Shown: one piece after another, positions 7,028-13,981 of the stretch
Layout: every line of letters begins with the position of its first letter
Position numbering within the stretch: the stretch's first letter is position 1
Source: Ignavibacteria bacterium
GTDB lineage: Bacteria; Bacteroidota; Ignavibacteria; Ignavibacteriales; Ignavibacteriaceae
Assembly (NCBI GenBank): GCA_030648225.1
Contig: JAUSIA010000309.1
Coordinates: 1-14,259 of the forward strand
DNA length: 14,259 bases
Direction: 5' to 3'
Translations under genes and position numbers: made by a program
The notes under the pieces: generated by a model
Databases searched by the model: none
The model's input: only the letters and a program-made list of their open reading frames with translations
Told to the model about the DNA's origin: nothing

Positions 7028-7993
7028 ATGAAAGTCATTGAACATCTGATAAATGCAGAAGAACCTTTAATAAGCTTTGAGTTGATACCGCCAAAACGCG
7101 GTGGTGATATTTTTAGTCTTTTATCTGTTATAGAAGATATTTCAAAATACCATCCTCCATTTATTGATATAACCAGCCATTCTGCTGAAGTTATTTATGA
7201 AGAGACATCAAAGGGAATCAGGAAAATAATTAAAAGAAAAAGACCAGGCACACTTGGAATATGTGCGCTTATTCAGAACAAGTATAATATTGATGCTGTT
7301 CCTCATATACTTACAAACGGTTTTACAAGAGAAGAGACTGAGGATTTTTTAATTGAATTGAATTACCTTGGGATTGAAAACGTTCTTGCAATCCGGGGCG
7401 ATGATCTTGGATATGAAAAACCTTTGCCGCAGGGAAGAAGCAGGAATTTGTTTGCTTCAGATCTTGTTATGCAGATTGTAAATATGAATAAAGGAAAATA
7501 TCTTGAAGATAGTCTGCTTGATGCAAAGCCAACAAAATTTTGTATTGGCGTAAGCGGTTATCCGGAAAAACATTTTGAAGCACCAAATCTTTCAATGGAT
7601 ATAAAATTCGTTAAGCAAAAAGTTGATTCAGGAGCAGAGTATGTTGTTACACAGATGTTCTATGATAATAAAGTTTTTTTCAATTATGTCGATTTATGCA
7701 GGAAAGAAGGGATTGAAGTTCCCATAATTCCCGGGCTCAAAATACTTACTTCAAAAGCTCATCTTATTAATATTCCTAAGAATTTTTATGTAAATATACC
7801 ACAGGAACTTGTTGATGAAGTTTCAGCAGCGAAGCCGGAACATGTTATGGATATTGGTGTTGAATGGGCTGTTAAACAGGTCGAGGAAATATTTAACAGA
7901 AACATAGTAAGCGCTCATTTTTATATTATGCAAAATTCCCTGCCGGTTAAAAAATTAATGGAAAGATTAAAAATGTTTAAGAAGATTGCTTAG
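7028..7993 (+). CDS. metF: Methylenetetrahydrofolate reductase
   Basis: The enzyme reduces 5,10-methylene-THF to 5-methyl-THF with FAD, supplying the methyl group for methionine synthesis in the cytoplasm. At 321 residues it is a little longer than E. coli MetF (296) and carries only the catalytic barrel. The N-terminal SFELIPPKRGG contains the conserved acid (Glu18 here) expected to protonate the substrate. ENVLAIRGDDLGYEKP corresponds to the flavin-contacting RGD loop, and IGVSGYPEKHFEAPN and VTQMFYDN are the other standard family signatures. A promoter-like TAACTTTG lies 23 bases upstream. It seems to be a single-gene unit: 70 bases separate it from the acylase remnant and 139 bases from the next gene, with no other methionine gene nearby. 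Confidence 0.93.
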   Translation: MKVIEHLINAEEPLISFELIPPKRGGDIFSLLSVIEDISKYHPPFIDITSHSAEVIYEETSKGIRKIIKRKRPGTLGICALIQNKYNIDAVPHILTNGFTREETEDFLIELNYLGIENVLAIRGDDLGYEKPLPQGRSRNLFASDLVMQIVNMNKGKYLEDSLLDAKPTKFCIGVSGYPEKHFEAPNLSMDIKFVKQKVDSGAEYVVTQMFYDNKVFFNYVDLCRKEGIEVPIIPGLKILTSKAHLINIPKNFYVNIPQELVDEVSAAKPEHVMDIGVEWAVKQVEEIFNRNIVSAHFYIMQNSLPVKKLMERLKMFKKIA

Positions 7994-8132
7994 CTGATGA
8001 AGTTGCAAGGATGCATAGTTCAATGATTTATTATCCAGATAAATTTTGCCATTGATAACTCTATACTCCTACTGCTTTCTCATTACTAATATTTAATTAC
8101 CTGTAAATGAAAAAACTTATAATAAACATTAT

Positions 8133-9119
8133 ATGTCACGATCGAAATTAAAATGGGGTATTGCCGGCTGCGGAAAATTTGCCGAGAATGCATTCCTTCC
8201 GACAATTCAATTGATAAGAAAAAACCAGGTCGTATCTTTATTCAGTAATAGTAAGGAGAGAGCAAATGAGCTTGCTAAAAAATTTGGTATTGCCAATGCT
8301 TTTTCAGATTATGATGAATTTCTTAAGTCCGATATAAATTGTATTTATGTTGCCAGTGCAAATGCCCATCATTATGAACAGGTAGTAAAAGCAGCTAAAG
8401 CCGGGAAAAATATTCTTTGTGAAAAACCTCTCTCAATAAATTCTCTGGAAGCAGAAAAAATGGTTAAAGCTTGTGAAGAGAATAGGGTTCAGCTTGCTGT
8501 AAATTATGTGTTCAGGTTTAATCCCCTTATTAGAAAAGCTAAAGAATTAATCATCAATGAATATATTGGAAAACTTGTTTCAATCAATTTAAACTTTAAC
8601 GTTGATTTTGTACCCGGCAGTAATTTCCGGTTTAATAAATTGTTAAGCGGAGGTGGTGCTATAAGAGATCTCGGTACTCACTTGATAGACCTTCTTAGAT
8701 TTTTTGGCGGTGAGATAAAAAGAATAGATGGCTTTATAGATAATATAATTTATAAAAGTGGTGTCGATGATTTTGCTTCTGCAATTGTTCAGTTTGAAAA
8801 TGGAGGATACGGATATTTTAATGTTTCATTTAATAATAAAAAAGCATTTAACCGGATTGAAATACTCGGGCATAAAGGTGCGTTGAGCATTGAGAATCTT
8901 TTAGGCGCAAGGAATGCTTTTTCTAAATTAACGATACTTCGGGAAGGAGAAGTAAAAAAAGCATTCAGGAAAAGGGGAGATAATCTTTATTACCTGCTGA
9001 AATCAGTTCAGAAATCTTTCCTTAAAAATGAAACGCCGCTTGTAACCGGTTATGATGGTTTAAGAAATATGCAGTTAATGGAAGAGTTGGAATATAAATG
9101 CCTGAAAAAAGAAAGTTAG
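8133..9119 (+). CDS. Gfo/Idh/MocA family NAD(P)-dependent oxidoreductase
   Basis: The N-terminal Rossmann domain opens with WGIAGCGKFAENAFLPTI (GxGxxA dinucleotide loop, residues 9-17). The family signature EKPLS lies at residues 97-101 (AGKNILCEKPLSIN), where the Lys takes part in catalysis. The C-terminal alpha/beta domain carries GGGAIRDLGTHLIDLLRFFGG near residues 174-194, with the conserved Asp and His. The family oxidises or reduces hydroxyls of sugars, inositols and sugar acids; the substrate cannot be read from sequence. The 328-residue length is typical. The ATG at 8133 is the first in frame. The last 22 bases overlap the aldolase gene, so the two are translationally coupled and probably act in one carbohydrate pathway. 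Confidence 0.9.
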   Translation: MSRSKLKWGIAGCGKFAENAFLPTIQLIRKNQVVSLFSNSKERANELAKKFGIANAFSDYDEFLKSDINCIYVASANAHHYEQVVKAAKAGKNILCEKPLSINSLEAEKMVKACEENRVQLAVNYVFRFNPLIRKAKELIINEYIGKLVSINLNFNVDFVPGSNFRFNKLLSGGGAIRDLGTHLIDLLRFFGGEIKRIDGFIDNIIYKSGVDDFASAIVQFENGGYGYFNVSFNNKKAFNRIEILGHKGALSIENLLGARNAFSKLTILREGEVKKAFRKRGDNLYYLLKSVQKSFLKNETPLVTGYDGLRNMQLMEELEYKCLKKES

Positions 9120-9754
9120 TTGAAATTTGCAGAAAGGTTTATGAAAAAGGATTTGTAGCCGCAACTGATGGAAATATTTCTACAATTACATCTGACCATA
9201 CTTTCCTGATAACCCGTTCCGGTATTTCCAAGGGAGAAGTTTCTGAAGAAGATATTCTAGAGATTGATGCATCAGGAAATATTCTTAAAGGCAACGGAAA
9301 ACTTTCTACTGAATTTAAAATACATCTTTTCGCTTATTCACGCAGACCCGAAGTGAATGCCGTTGTTCATTGCCACCCTGTTTATGCTACTGCTTTTGCT
9401 GCCGTCGGAGAGGATTTATTAAAACATGTTTTTCCGGAGGTTATTCTTACCTTAGGAAAAATTCCTTTATGTAAATATGAAACTCCTTCTACAGATGGAT
9501 TAGCATTAAGCATGGAACCATATATTGATTTTGCATGGGCTTTTCTTCTTCAGAATCATGGTGCCGTAACATTAGGGCATAACCTTGATGATGCATATTA
9601 TAAAATGGAAAAACTTGAACACGCTGCTCAAACAATTTTTGCAGCAAGATTATTAGGCGGTGAAAAGGAATTATCTTTTGAAAAAGTTAAGGAATTGCTT
9701 AACCTTGCGCGGGAAGTTTATGGTATTTTACCTGATGAAAGAAATATTTTTTGA
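9098..9754 (+). CDS. Class II aldolase/adducin family protein, FucA-like
   Basis: This is a zinc-dependent retro-aldol enzyme of the L-fuculose-1-phosphate aldolase fold. The visible active-site set lines up with E. coli FucA shifted by one: Glu72 in KLSTEFK, zinc ligands His91 and His93 in VVHCHPVYATAFA, and His154 in LLQNHGAVTLG. The phosphate-binding segments DGNIS (24-28) and TRSGISKG (39-46) are present. The usual product would be dihydroxyacetone phosphate plus an aldehyde, but related enzymes act on methylthioribulose or rhamnulose phosphates. It overlaps the oxidoreductase gene by 22 bases in another frame. The 218-residue length is normal. The C-terminal helix looks like the ordinary family end rather than an obvious microcompartment targeting peptide. 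Confidence 0.9.
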   Translation: MPEKRKLVEICRKVYEKGFVAATDGNISTITSDHTFLITRSGISKGEVSEEDILEIDASGNILKGNGKLSTEFKIHLFAYSRRPEVNAVVHCHPVYATAFAAVGEDLLKHVFPEVILTLGKIPLCKYETPSTDGLALSMEPYIDFAWAFLLQNHGAVTLGHNLDDAYYKMEKLEHAAQTIFAARLLGGEKELSFEKVKELLNLAREVYGILPDERNIF

Positions 9755-9763
9755 ACTCCTCCA

Positions 9764-9798
9764 TTCCTCCGCTTTGTTAAAGGGTAGGTTAGGTGGGG
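9764..9798 (+). terminator. Imperfect hairpin after the aldolase gene
   Basis: CTTT/AAAG pair around a GTT loop, extended outward by CC/GG runs (CCATTCCTCC on the left, GGTAGGTTAGGTGG on the right) with several bulges. It begins about ten bases after the aldolase stop. No U-run follows, so it could equally be a decayed palindromic repeat. Confidence 0.3.
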
Positions 9799-9824
9799 TA
9801 ATAGTTCATACTATGCGAAAGAGT

Positions 9825-9892
9825 CCTAATCGTAATCATAATCCTAATCTTACTCGATTTTTTAAATCCGATTAGGAGTACAATTATGATTA
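9825..9892. repeat. Interleaved inverted repeats upstream of ddl
   Basis: Two perfect complementary pairs occur in the order A-B-A'-B'. CCTAATCG (9825-9832) pairs with CGATTAGG (9869-9876), and TAATCATAAT (9833-9842) pairs with ATTATGATTA (9883-9892). Because they interleave, both can form together only as a pseudoknot; otherwise they are alternatives. The left arms also form a degenerate direct repeat of CCTAATC words. It ends 48 bases before the ddl ATG. Confidence 0.55.
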
Positions 9893-9940
9893 AAAACAAT
9901 GTATAATATCAGGTAATCAATAAATTCTTATAGAAATTTA

Positions 9941-10951
9941 ATGACAAACAAAAAAATTAAAATTGCTCTTCTCCTTGGAGGAACCTCACCTGAAAGAAAA
10001 GTATCCAAAGCTACAGGAGCTTCAATATATAAAGCATTAACAAATCTTGGTTATGATACTGTTTTAATTAATCCTGCATACGGAAATAATCAACCAGAAA
10101 ATTTAGAAGCATATTTTGCAGATGAAGATTTTACAGAGATATCAAATGAAAACTATGTAAAGGCATTAAATCTGGATTTATTCAATTCAATTGATCTTGC
10201 ATTTCTTGCTCTTCATGGAAAATGGGGAGAAGATGGAACAATCCAATCACTTCTTGAACTAAAAGGAATAAAGTATACCGGCTCTAAAGTTCTTTCGAGT
10301 GCTATATCTATGGATAAAACAATGTCTAAAATTTTATTTCAGCATAATGAAGTAAGAACACCTTTATGGTTTACTGTTAATGAAAATTACAATTTATCTT
10401 CTTTGAAGAAGGAAATTGAAAATAAATTAAAATATCCCTGTGTTATAAAACCAAATGACCAGGGCTCAACAGTTGGATTGACAATTTGTGAAAATGAAAG
10501 TGGTGTCCAGGAAGCAGTAAAAGTTGCTTTACAATTTTCAAATAAAGCCTTGATAGAAGAATATATTCCGGGAAGAGAGATGACTGTTGCAATACTTGAG
10601 AATGAAATTTTTCCTGTGCTTGAAATTAAACCAAAGCATAATCTTTATGATTATGAGTGTAAGTATACTCCCGGTATGAGTGAGTATGAAGTTCCTGCAA
10701 AGATAAGTGATGAGGTTTCTGATAATTTGAAGAAGAGTGCTCTTAATGCCTTTAAAGCTTTAGCTTGTGAGGGATATGCAAGAGTGGATTTTAGATTAAA
10801 TCCTGCTAATCTTGTATATTGTCTTGAAGTAAACAGTCTTCCGGGAATGACATCTACAAGTCTTGTTCCTAAAATGGCAATGGCTGTTGGTATCTCATTC
10901 GAAGAGCTTGTAGAAAGGATTGTTAAATTAAGCCTGCCGATTAGCAGGTAA
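9941..10951 (+). CDS. ddl: D-alanine--D-alanine ligase
   Basis: This ATP-grasp enzyme joins two D-Ala residues to make the dipeptide end of the peptidoglycan precursor in the cytoplasm. The N-terminal domain begins KIALLLGGTSPERKVS, with the conserved Glu18 and Ser22 of the first D-Ala site. FLALHGKWGEDGTIQ is the standard motif near residue 90. YPCVIKPNDQGSTVG and ALIEEYIPGREMTVA carry the ATP-grasp lysine and hinge. YDYECKYTPG is the omega-loop region with the conserved tyrosine, and CLEVNSLPGMTSTSLVPKMA holds the magnesium-binding Glu and Asn. The 336-residue length fits. It heads a close operon, with the ftsB-like gene 10 bases downstream. A TATAAT box at 9902-9907 is possible but lacks a good -35. 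Confidence 0.95.
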   Translation: MTNKKIKIALLLGGTSPERKVSKATGASIYKALTNLGYDTVLINPAYGNNQPENLEAYFADEDFTEISNENYVKALNLDLFNSIDLAFLALHGKWGEDGTIQSLLELKGIKYTGSKVLSSAISMDKTMSKILFQHNEVRTPLWFTVNENYNLSSLKKEIENKLKYPCVIKPNDQGSTVGLTICENESGVQEAVKVALQFSNKALIEEYIPGREMTVAILENEIFPVLEIKPKHNLYDYECKYTPGMSEYEVPAKISDEVSDNLKKSALNAFKALACEGYARVDFRLNPANLVYCLEVNSLPGMTSTSLVPKMAMAVGISFEELVERIVKLSLPISR

Positions 10952-10961
10952 GTTTTTATAG

Positions 10962-11255
10962 ATGATCTTATTAAAAAATAAAAGATTCAGATCGTATTTA
11001 TTTCTTTTTCTCTTCATAGCCGGACTCATTTTCCTCTTTTTTAATGACCTGGGAGTGATTAAATATTTAAAATTGAAAGACGAGGTGAAAGAAATAAAAT
11101 CCCAAACGGAAAAAATTGAAGATGAAAATAAAAAACTTGAGGGTGAAATTGATTCATTAAAGAAAAAGATCCCTGCTAAAATAGAACGTACAGCGCGGGA
11201 GAAGTATGATATGTTACGAGAGGGTGAAAAAGCAATTAAAGTTGAAGAAGAATAA
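10962..11255 (+). CDS. Septum formation initiator family protein (FtsB/DivIC-like)
   Basis: This 97-residue bitopic protein has a short basic cytoplasmic tail, one membrane helix at about residues 11-28 (SYLFLFLFIAGLIFLFF) and an extracytoplasmic coiled coil at about 33-70 with heptad Leu/Ile spacing. It closes with the family segment AREKYDMLREGEKAIKV, close to the conserved AReKygmvkpGE ending. Members bridge FtsL and FtsQ in the divisome. Placement directly after ddl and one base before rarA fits a cell-envelope operon. FtsB and DivIC cannot be separated by sequence at this length, so no symbol is given. Confidence 0.85.
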   Translation: MILLKNKRFRSYLFLFLFIAGLIFLFFNDLGVIKYLKLKDEVKEIKSQTEKIEDENKKLEGEIDSLKKKIPAKIERTAREKYDMLREGEKAIKVEEE

Positions 11256-11256
11256 A

Positions 11257-12570
11257 ATGGTTAATCAGGAAATTCCGCGTATACCTCTTGCAGAAAGAAT
11301 CCGCCCGAAAACTTTGGAGGAGTTCCAGGGGCAGCAAACTCTTCTTGGAATAGGGAAGCCTTTAAGATTAATGATTGAGAATGATACGCTAAGTTCCATA
11401 ATACTTTGGGGACCGCCCGGCTCAGGTAAAACTACTCTTGCTAAAATTATTGCAGAATATACTAATGCAGATTTTCATCAGTTAAATGCTGTTTCTTCCG
11501 GAGTTAAAGATATCAGGGCTATAATTGAAATTGGGGAGCAGAATAAATCTTTTAATAAAAGAACAATTTTATTTATAGATGAAATTCATCGCTTTAATAA
11601 AGCGCAGCAGGATGCACTCTTATACAGCGTAGAAACCGGATTAATAACTTTAATTGGTGCTACAACTGAAAACCCTTCTTTTGAGGTTATTCCGGCTTTA
11701 AGATCAAGAGCCAGAACTTATGTGCTTGAAGAATTAAGCAAAGATGATCTTGATGTTATAATAAAATCTGCACTTGAAAAAGATTCATTTCTTTCTCAAC
11801 TGAATATAGAATTAAAAGATAAAGAGTTTTTAATTTATCTCAGCGGAGGTGATGCGAGAATTTTATTGAATATACTTGAAGCGGCAGTATTACACGAAAT
11901 TGATTCTGACTTGCCTGCTGATAAGGCAGGATCCATTGTAATATCAAAGGAAATTCTTGAAGATATTGTTCAGAAGAAAAATATTATTTATGATAAAGGT
12001 GGTGAAGAACATTATAATGTAATTTCTGCTTTTATAAAAAGTGTCCGCGGCAGCGATCCTGATGCAGCATTATACTGGCTTGCAAGAATGTTGGAAGGAG
12101 GAGAAGATCCTTTGTTTATTGCAAGAAGATTAGTTGTACTTGCCTCAGAAGATATTGGTAATGCTTCTCCAAATGGATTAGTTTTAGCGGAAGCAGCTTT
12201 TGAAGCTGTTAATAAAATCGGAATGCCTGAAGCAAGAATTATACTTGCTCAGTGTACTACATATCTTGCATCTTCACCTAAAAGCAATGCAGCTTATATT
12301 GGAATCGAAAAAGCTTTATCAGAAGTAAAAAATAAACCTCTCTTTCCTGTTCCTTTACATCTTAGGAATGCACCAACAAAACTAATGAAAGATATTGGTT
12401 ACGGGAAAGAGTACAGATACCCTCACGATTATGATAATAATTTTATAGCTGAAAATTATTTGCCGGAAGAATTGAAAGGTTCACAATTTTATTTCCCAAG
12501 TGAGAATGGGCAGGAAAAAAACTTGAAAGAGAGATTAAAGTTTTTGTGGAGGGGGAAGAAGAAATACTAA
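11257..12570 (+). CDS. rarA: Replication-associated recombination protein A (AAA+ ATPase)
   Basis: RarA (MgsA) is a clamp-loader-like AAA+ ATPase that acts at stalled replication forks. ATG 11257 is chosen because the protein then opens with the family start [19 protein letters not shown] and lies one base after the ftsB-like stop; an earlier in-frame ATG at 11206 would sit inside that gene. Walker A is GPPGSGKTT at residues 52-60. Walker B reads [17 protein letters not shown], sensor 1 [11 protein letters not shown], and the arginine finger region [11 protein letters not shown]. The C-terminal tetramerisation domain shows [18 protein letters not shown] and the [14 protein letters not shown] motif. 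At 437 residues it is full length. It runs convergently into dprA, with repeat hairpins between. Confidence 0.95.
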   Translation: MVNQEIPRIPLAERIRPKTLEEFQGQQTLLGIGKPLRLMIENDTLSSIILWGPPGSGKTTLAKIIAEYTNADFHQLNAVSSGVKDIRAIIEIGEQNKSFNKRTILFIDEIHRFNKAQQDALLYSVETGLITLIGATTENPSFEVIPALRSRARTYVLEELSKDDLDVIIKSALEKDSFLSQLNIELKDKEFLIYLSGGDARILLNILEAAVLHEIDSDLPADKAGSIVISKEILEDIVQKKNIIYDKGGEEHYNVISAFIKSVRGSDPDAALYWLARMLEGGEDPLFIARRLVVLASEDIGNASPNGLVLAEAAFEAVNKIGMPEARIILAQCTTYLASSPKSNAAYIGIEKALSEVKNKPLFPVPLHLRNAPTKLMKDIGYGKEYRYPHDYDNNFIAENYLPEELKGSQFYFPSENGQEKNLKERLKFLWRGKKKY

Positions 12571-12576
12571 GAACCA

Positions 12577-12623
12577 GTTCAAGTTCAAGAGTAAAGCCTC
12601 CCCCGATGACAATCGGGGTTCAA
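12577..12623 (-). repeat. Dispersed intergenic repeat, copy 2, with strong hairpin
   Basis: On the minus strand this reads TTGAACCCC-G-ATTGTCATCGGG, then GGAGGCTTTA, then the 15-mer CTCTTGAACTTGAAC that is identical to the one at 4413-4427. CCCCGAT (12601-12607) and ATCGGGG (12612-12618) make a perfect 7-bp stem with a GACA loop. It sits 30 bases after the rarA stop, between convergent genes, so it may double as a terminator, although the T-run (12631-12635) is about 12 bases away. Confidence 0.6.
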
Positions 12624-12642
12624 GAGGAGATTTTTGACTTTT

Positions 12643-12672
12643 TCAGCCATAGGCTGATCAGCCTTAGGCCGA
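12643..12672. terminator. Two tandem palindromic 15-mers between rarA and dprA
   Basis: TCAGCCATAGGCTGA (12643-12657) is a perfect 6-bp stem with an ATA loop. The adjacent TCAGCCTTAGGCCGA (12658-12672) is the same unit with two or three changes and one broken pair. The centre also makes the 12-base palindrome GGCTGATCAGCC. T-rich flanks on both sides (GATTTTTGACTTTT before, GACTTTTGATTT after) suit a two-way terminator for the convergent genes. Confidence 0.5.
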
Positions 12673-12682
12673 GACTTTTGAT

Positions 12683-13804
12683 TTAAATTAGAGCAAACAT
12701 CTTTCCTGGTAATTGTTTTACCAATCCTTTAAACTCCAGAGACAATAAGTGAACAAGACAATCAGAAGTTGTTAGCTTTGTTGAAGAAGCAATTATATCT
12801 ATCTGAACAGCATCATCCTTTAAGACTGAAAGAATTTTCTCCTCAAAAAGATTTAATTCAATTTTTGGTTTTGGAATATTTTTTCCAATCTCGGGTTTTA
12901 GTTTTAACTGAAGTTCAACTAATACATCCTCGGCTGTTCTTATTAATTTTGCTTCTCCTTTTTGAATAAGAAGGTTAGTTCCTTCCGATTGTTTTATGCC
13001 TAGGTTTCCCGGTACTGCAAATACTTCCCGGTTCTGATCAAGAGCAAAAGCAGCAGTTTGCATCGCACCTCCTGCAATTCCTGTTTCAACAATAACACAG
13101 CCCAGACTTAATCCAGAAATTATCCTGTTCCGTTTAGGAAAATTTACTGCATCAGGTTTAGCTCCCAATTCATATTCAGTAATTATCAAACCTTCCTCAG
13201 CTATTTCATCATATAACTTTTTATTCTCAGGTGGATAAACAACATCAAGTCCGGAGCCTGTAACTGCAATTGTTCTTTTCCCGATCTTCAAAGCTGATCT
13301 GTGTGCCATTGAATCTATCCCTCTTGCCATGCCGCTTACAATTGTAATATTCTGGCTTGCTAATTCTGAAGCAATTTTTTCAGTTTGGATTTTTCCATAA
13401 TTGGTCGGCTGTCTTGTACCAACTACAGCAATTGAATATTCGTCATCTTTTAAAAAGGAGCCTTTTGTGTAAAGTAGAAGCGGAGGATCATAAATCTTTT
13501 TTAGAAGAGAAGGAAATGATTCATCCCAGACGGTAATAATCTTACCATTAATTTTATTAAGTATTTCTAAATCCTTATTTAATAATGACTCGACATTTTT
13601 TCTCTGAGCATTTATTCTTTGGATTCTCCTGGCAAGATTATCACTGATTCCATCAACCTCTTTAAGAGATTTAAGCTCTGCGGAAATAACTTTTTCTAAA
13701 GTGTGGAATTTCGCAAGAAGCTTTCTGATTTTTCCTGGTCCGATTCCTTCAACGGATAGAAGCAGTTTTAAATTTAAAAGCTGATCGAAAGTAAGTTTAG
13801 ACAT
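12683..13804 (-). CDS. dprA: DNA-processing protein DprA/Smf
   Basis: DprA binds incoming single-stranded DNA during natural transformation and loads RecA. An N-terminal helix-hairpin-helix segment (VEGIGPGKIRKLL, residues 18-30) leads to the family Rossmann fold: IAVVGTRQPTNYG, then IVSGMARGIDSMAHRSAL, TGSGLDVVYPPENKKLY, FPKRNRIISGLSLGCVIVE and REVFAVPGN. The last 60 residues look like the winged-helix domain (FEEKILSVL...LVHLLSLEFKGLVKQLPG). The 373-residue length is usual. The common SGAL motif appears as GGAM (AGGAMQTA), a mild variation. It converges on rarA. A 16-bp tandem array lies directly upstream of its ATG. No comEC or other competence gene is seen next to it. Confidence 0.95.
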   Translation of the reverse strand: MSKLTFDQLLNLKLLLSVEGIGPGKIRKLLAKFHTLEKVISAELKSLKEVDGISDNLARRIQRINAQRKNVESLLNKDLEILNKINGKIITVWDESFPSLLKKIYDPPLLLYTKGSFLKDDEYSIAVVGTRQPTNYGKIQTEKIASELASQNITIVSGMARGIDSMAHRSALKIGKRTIAVTGSGLDVVYPPENKKLYDEIAEEGLIITEYELGAKPDAVNFPKRNRIISGLSLGCVIVETGIAGGAMQTAAFALDQNREVFAVPGNLGIKQSEGTNLLIQKGEAKLIRTAEDVLVELQLKLKPEIGKNIPKPKIELNLFEEKILSVLKDDAVQIDIIASSTKLTTSDCLVHLLSLEFKGLVKQLPGKMFALI

Positions 13805-13809
13805 CTATA

Positions 13810-13857
13810 ATTGAAAGATTAAAAAATTGAAATATTAAAAGATTGAAAAATTGAACC
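13810..13857. repeat. Three imperfect 16-bp tandem units upstream of dprA
   Basis: Units ATTGAAAGATTAAAAA (13810-13825), ATTGAAATATTAAAAG (13826-13841) and ATTGAAAAATTGAACC (13842-13857) follow each other without gaps. On the dprA strand the two nearest units contain TAATCTTTCAAT and TAATATTTCAAT, one base off the TAnnTTTG promoter element. The nearest unit ends 5 bases before the dprA ATG. Confidence 0.55.
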
Positions 13858-13981
13858 CCATTGACAAAAGATGCTCTATAATAAAAATCAAAAGGTTAAA
13901 AAATAATTTCACCTGTAAAAATATTTCTAATCATTTTAGACCTCTAATCTTGTGGCGAAGCCATCTCTTCGGGATAATCCT

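Noticed and set aside
11206..11256. Earlier in-frame start for rarA
   Set aside because: It lies inside the ftsB-like gene and would add a Lys-rich stretch absent from the family; ATG 11257 gives the canonical N-terminus one base after the upstream stop.
12769..12969. Plus-strand 66-codon open frame within dprA
   Set aside because: It is antisense to well-conserved dprA codons and looks like a low-complexity Leu-rich shadow.
13810..13857. CRISPR-like array
   Set aside because: The 16-bp units abut with no spacers, are imperfect, and have no cas genes nearby.
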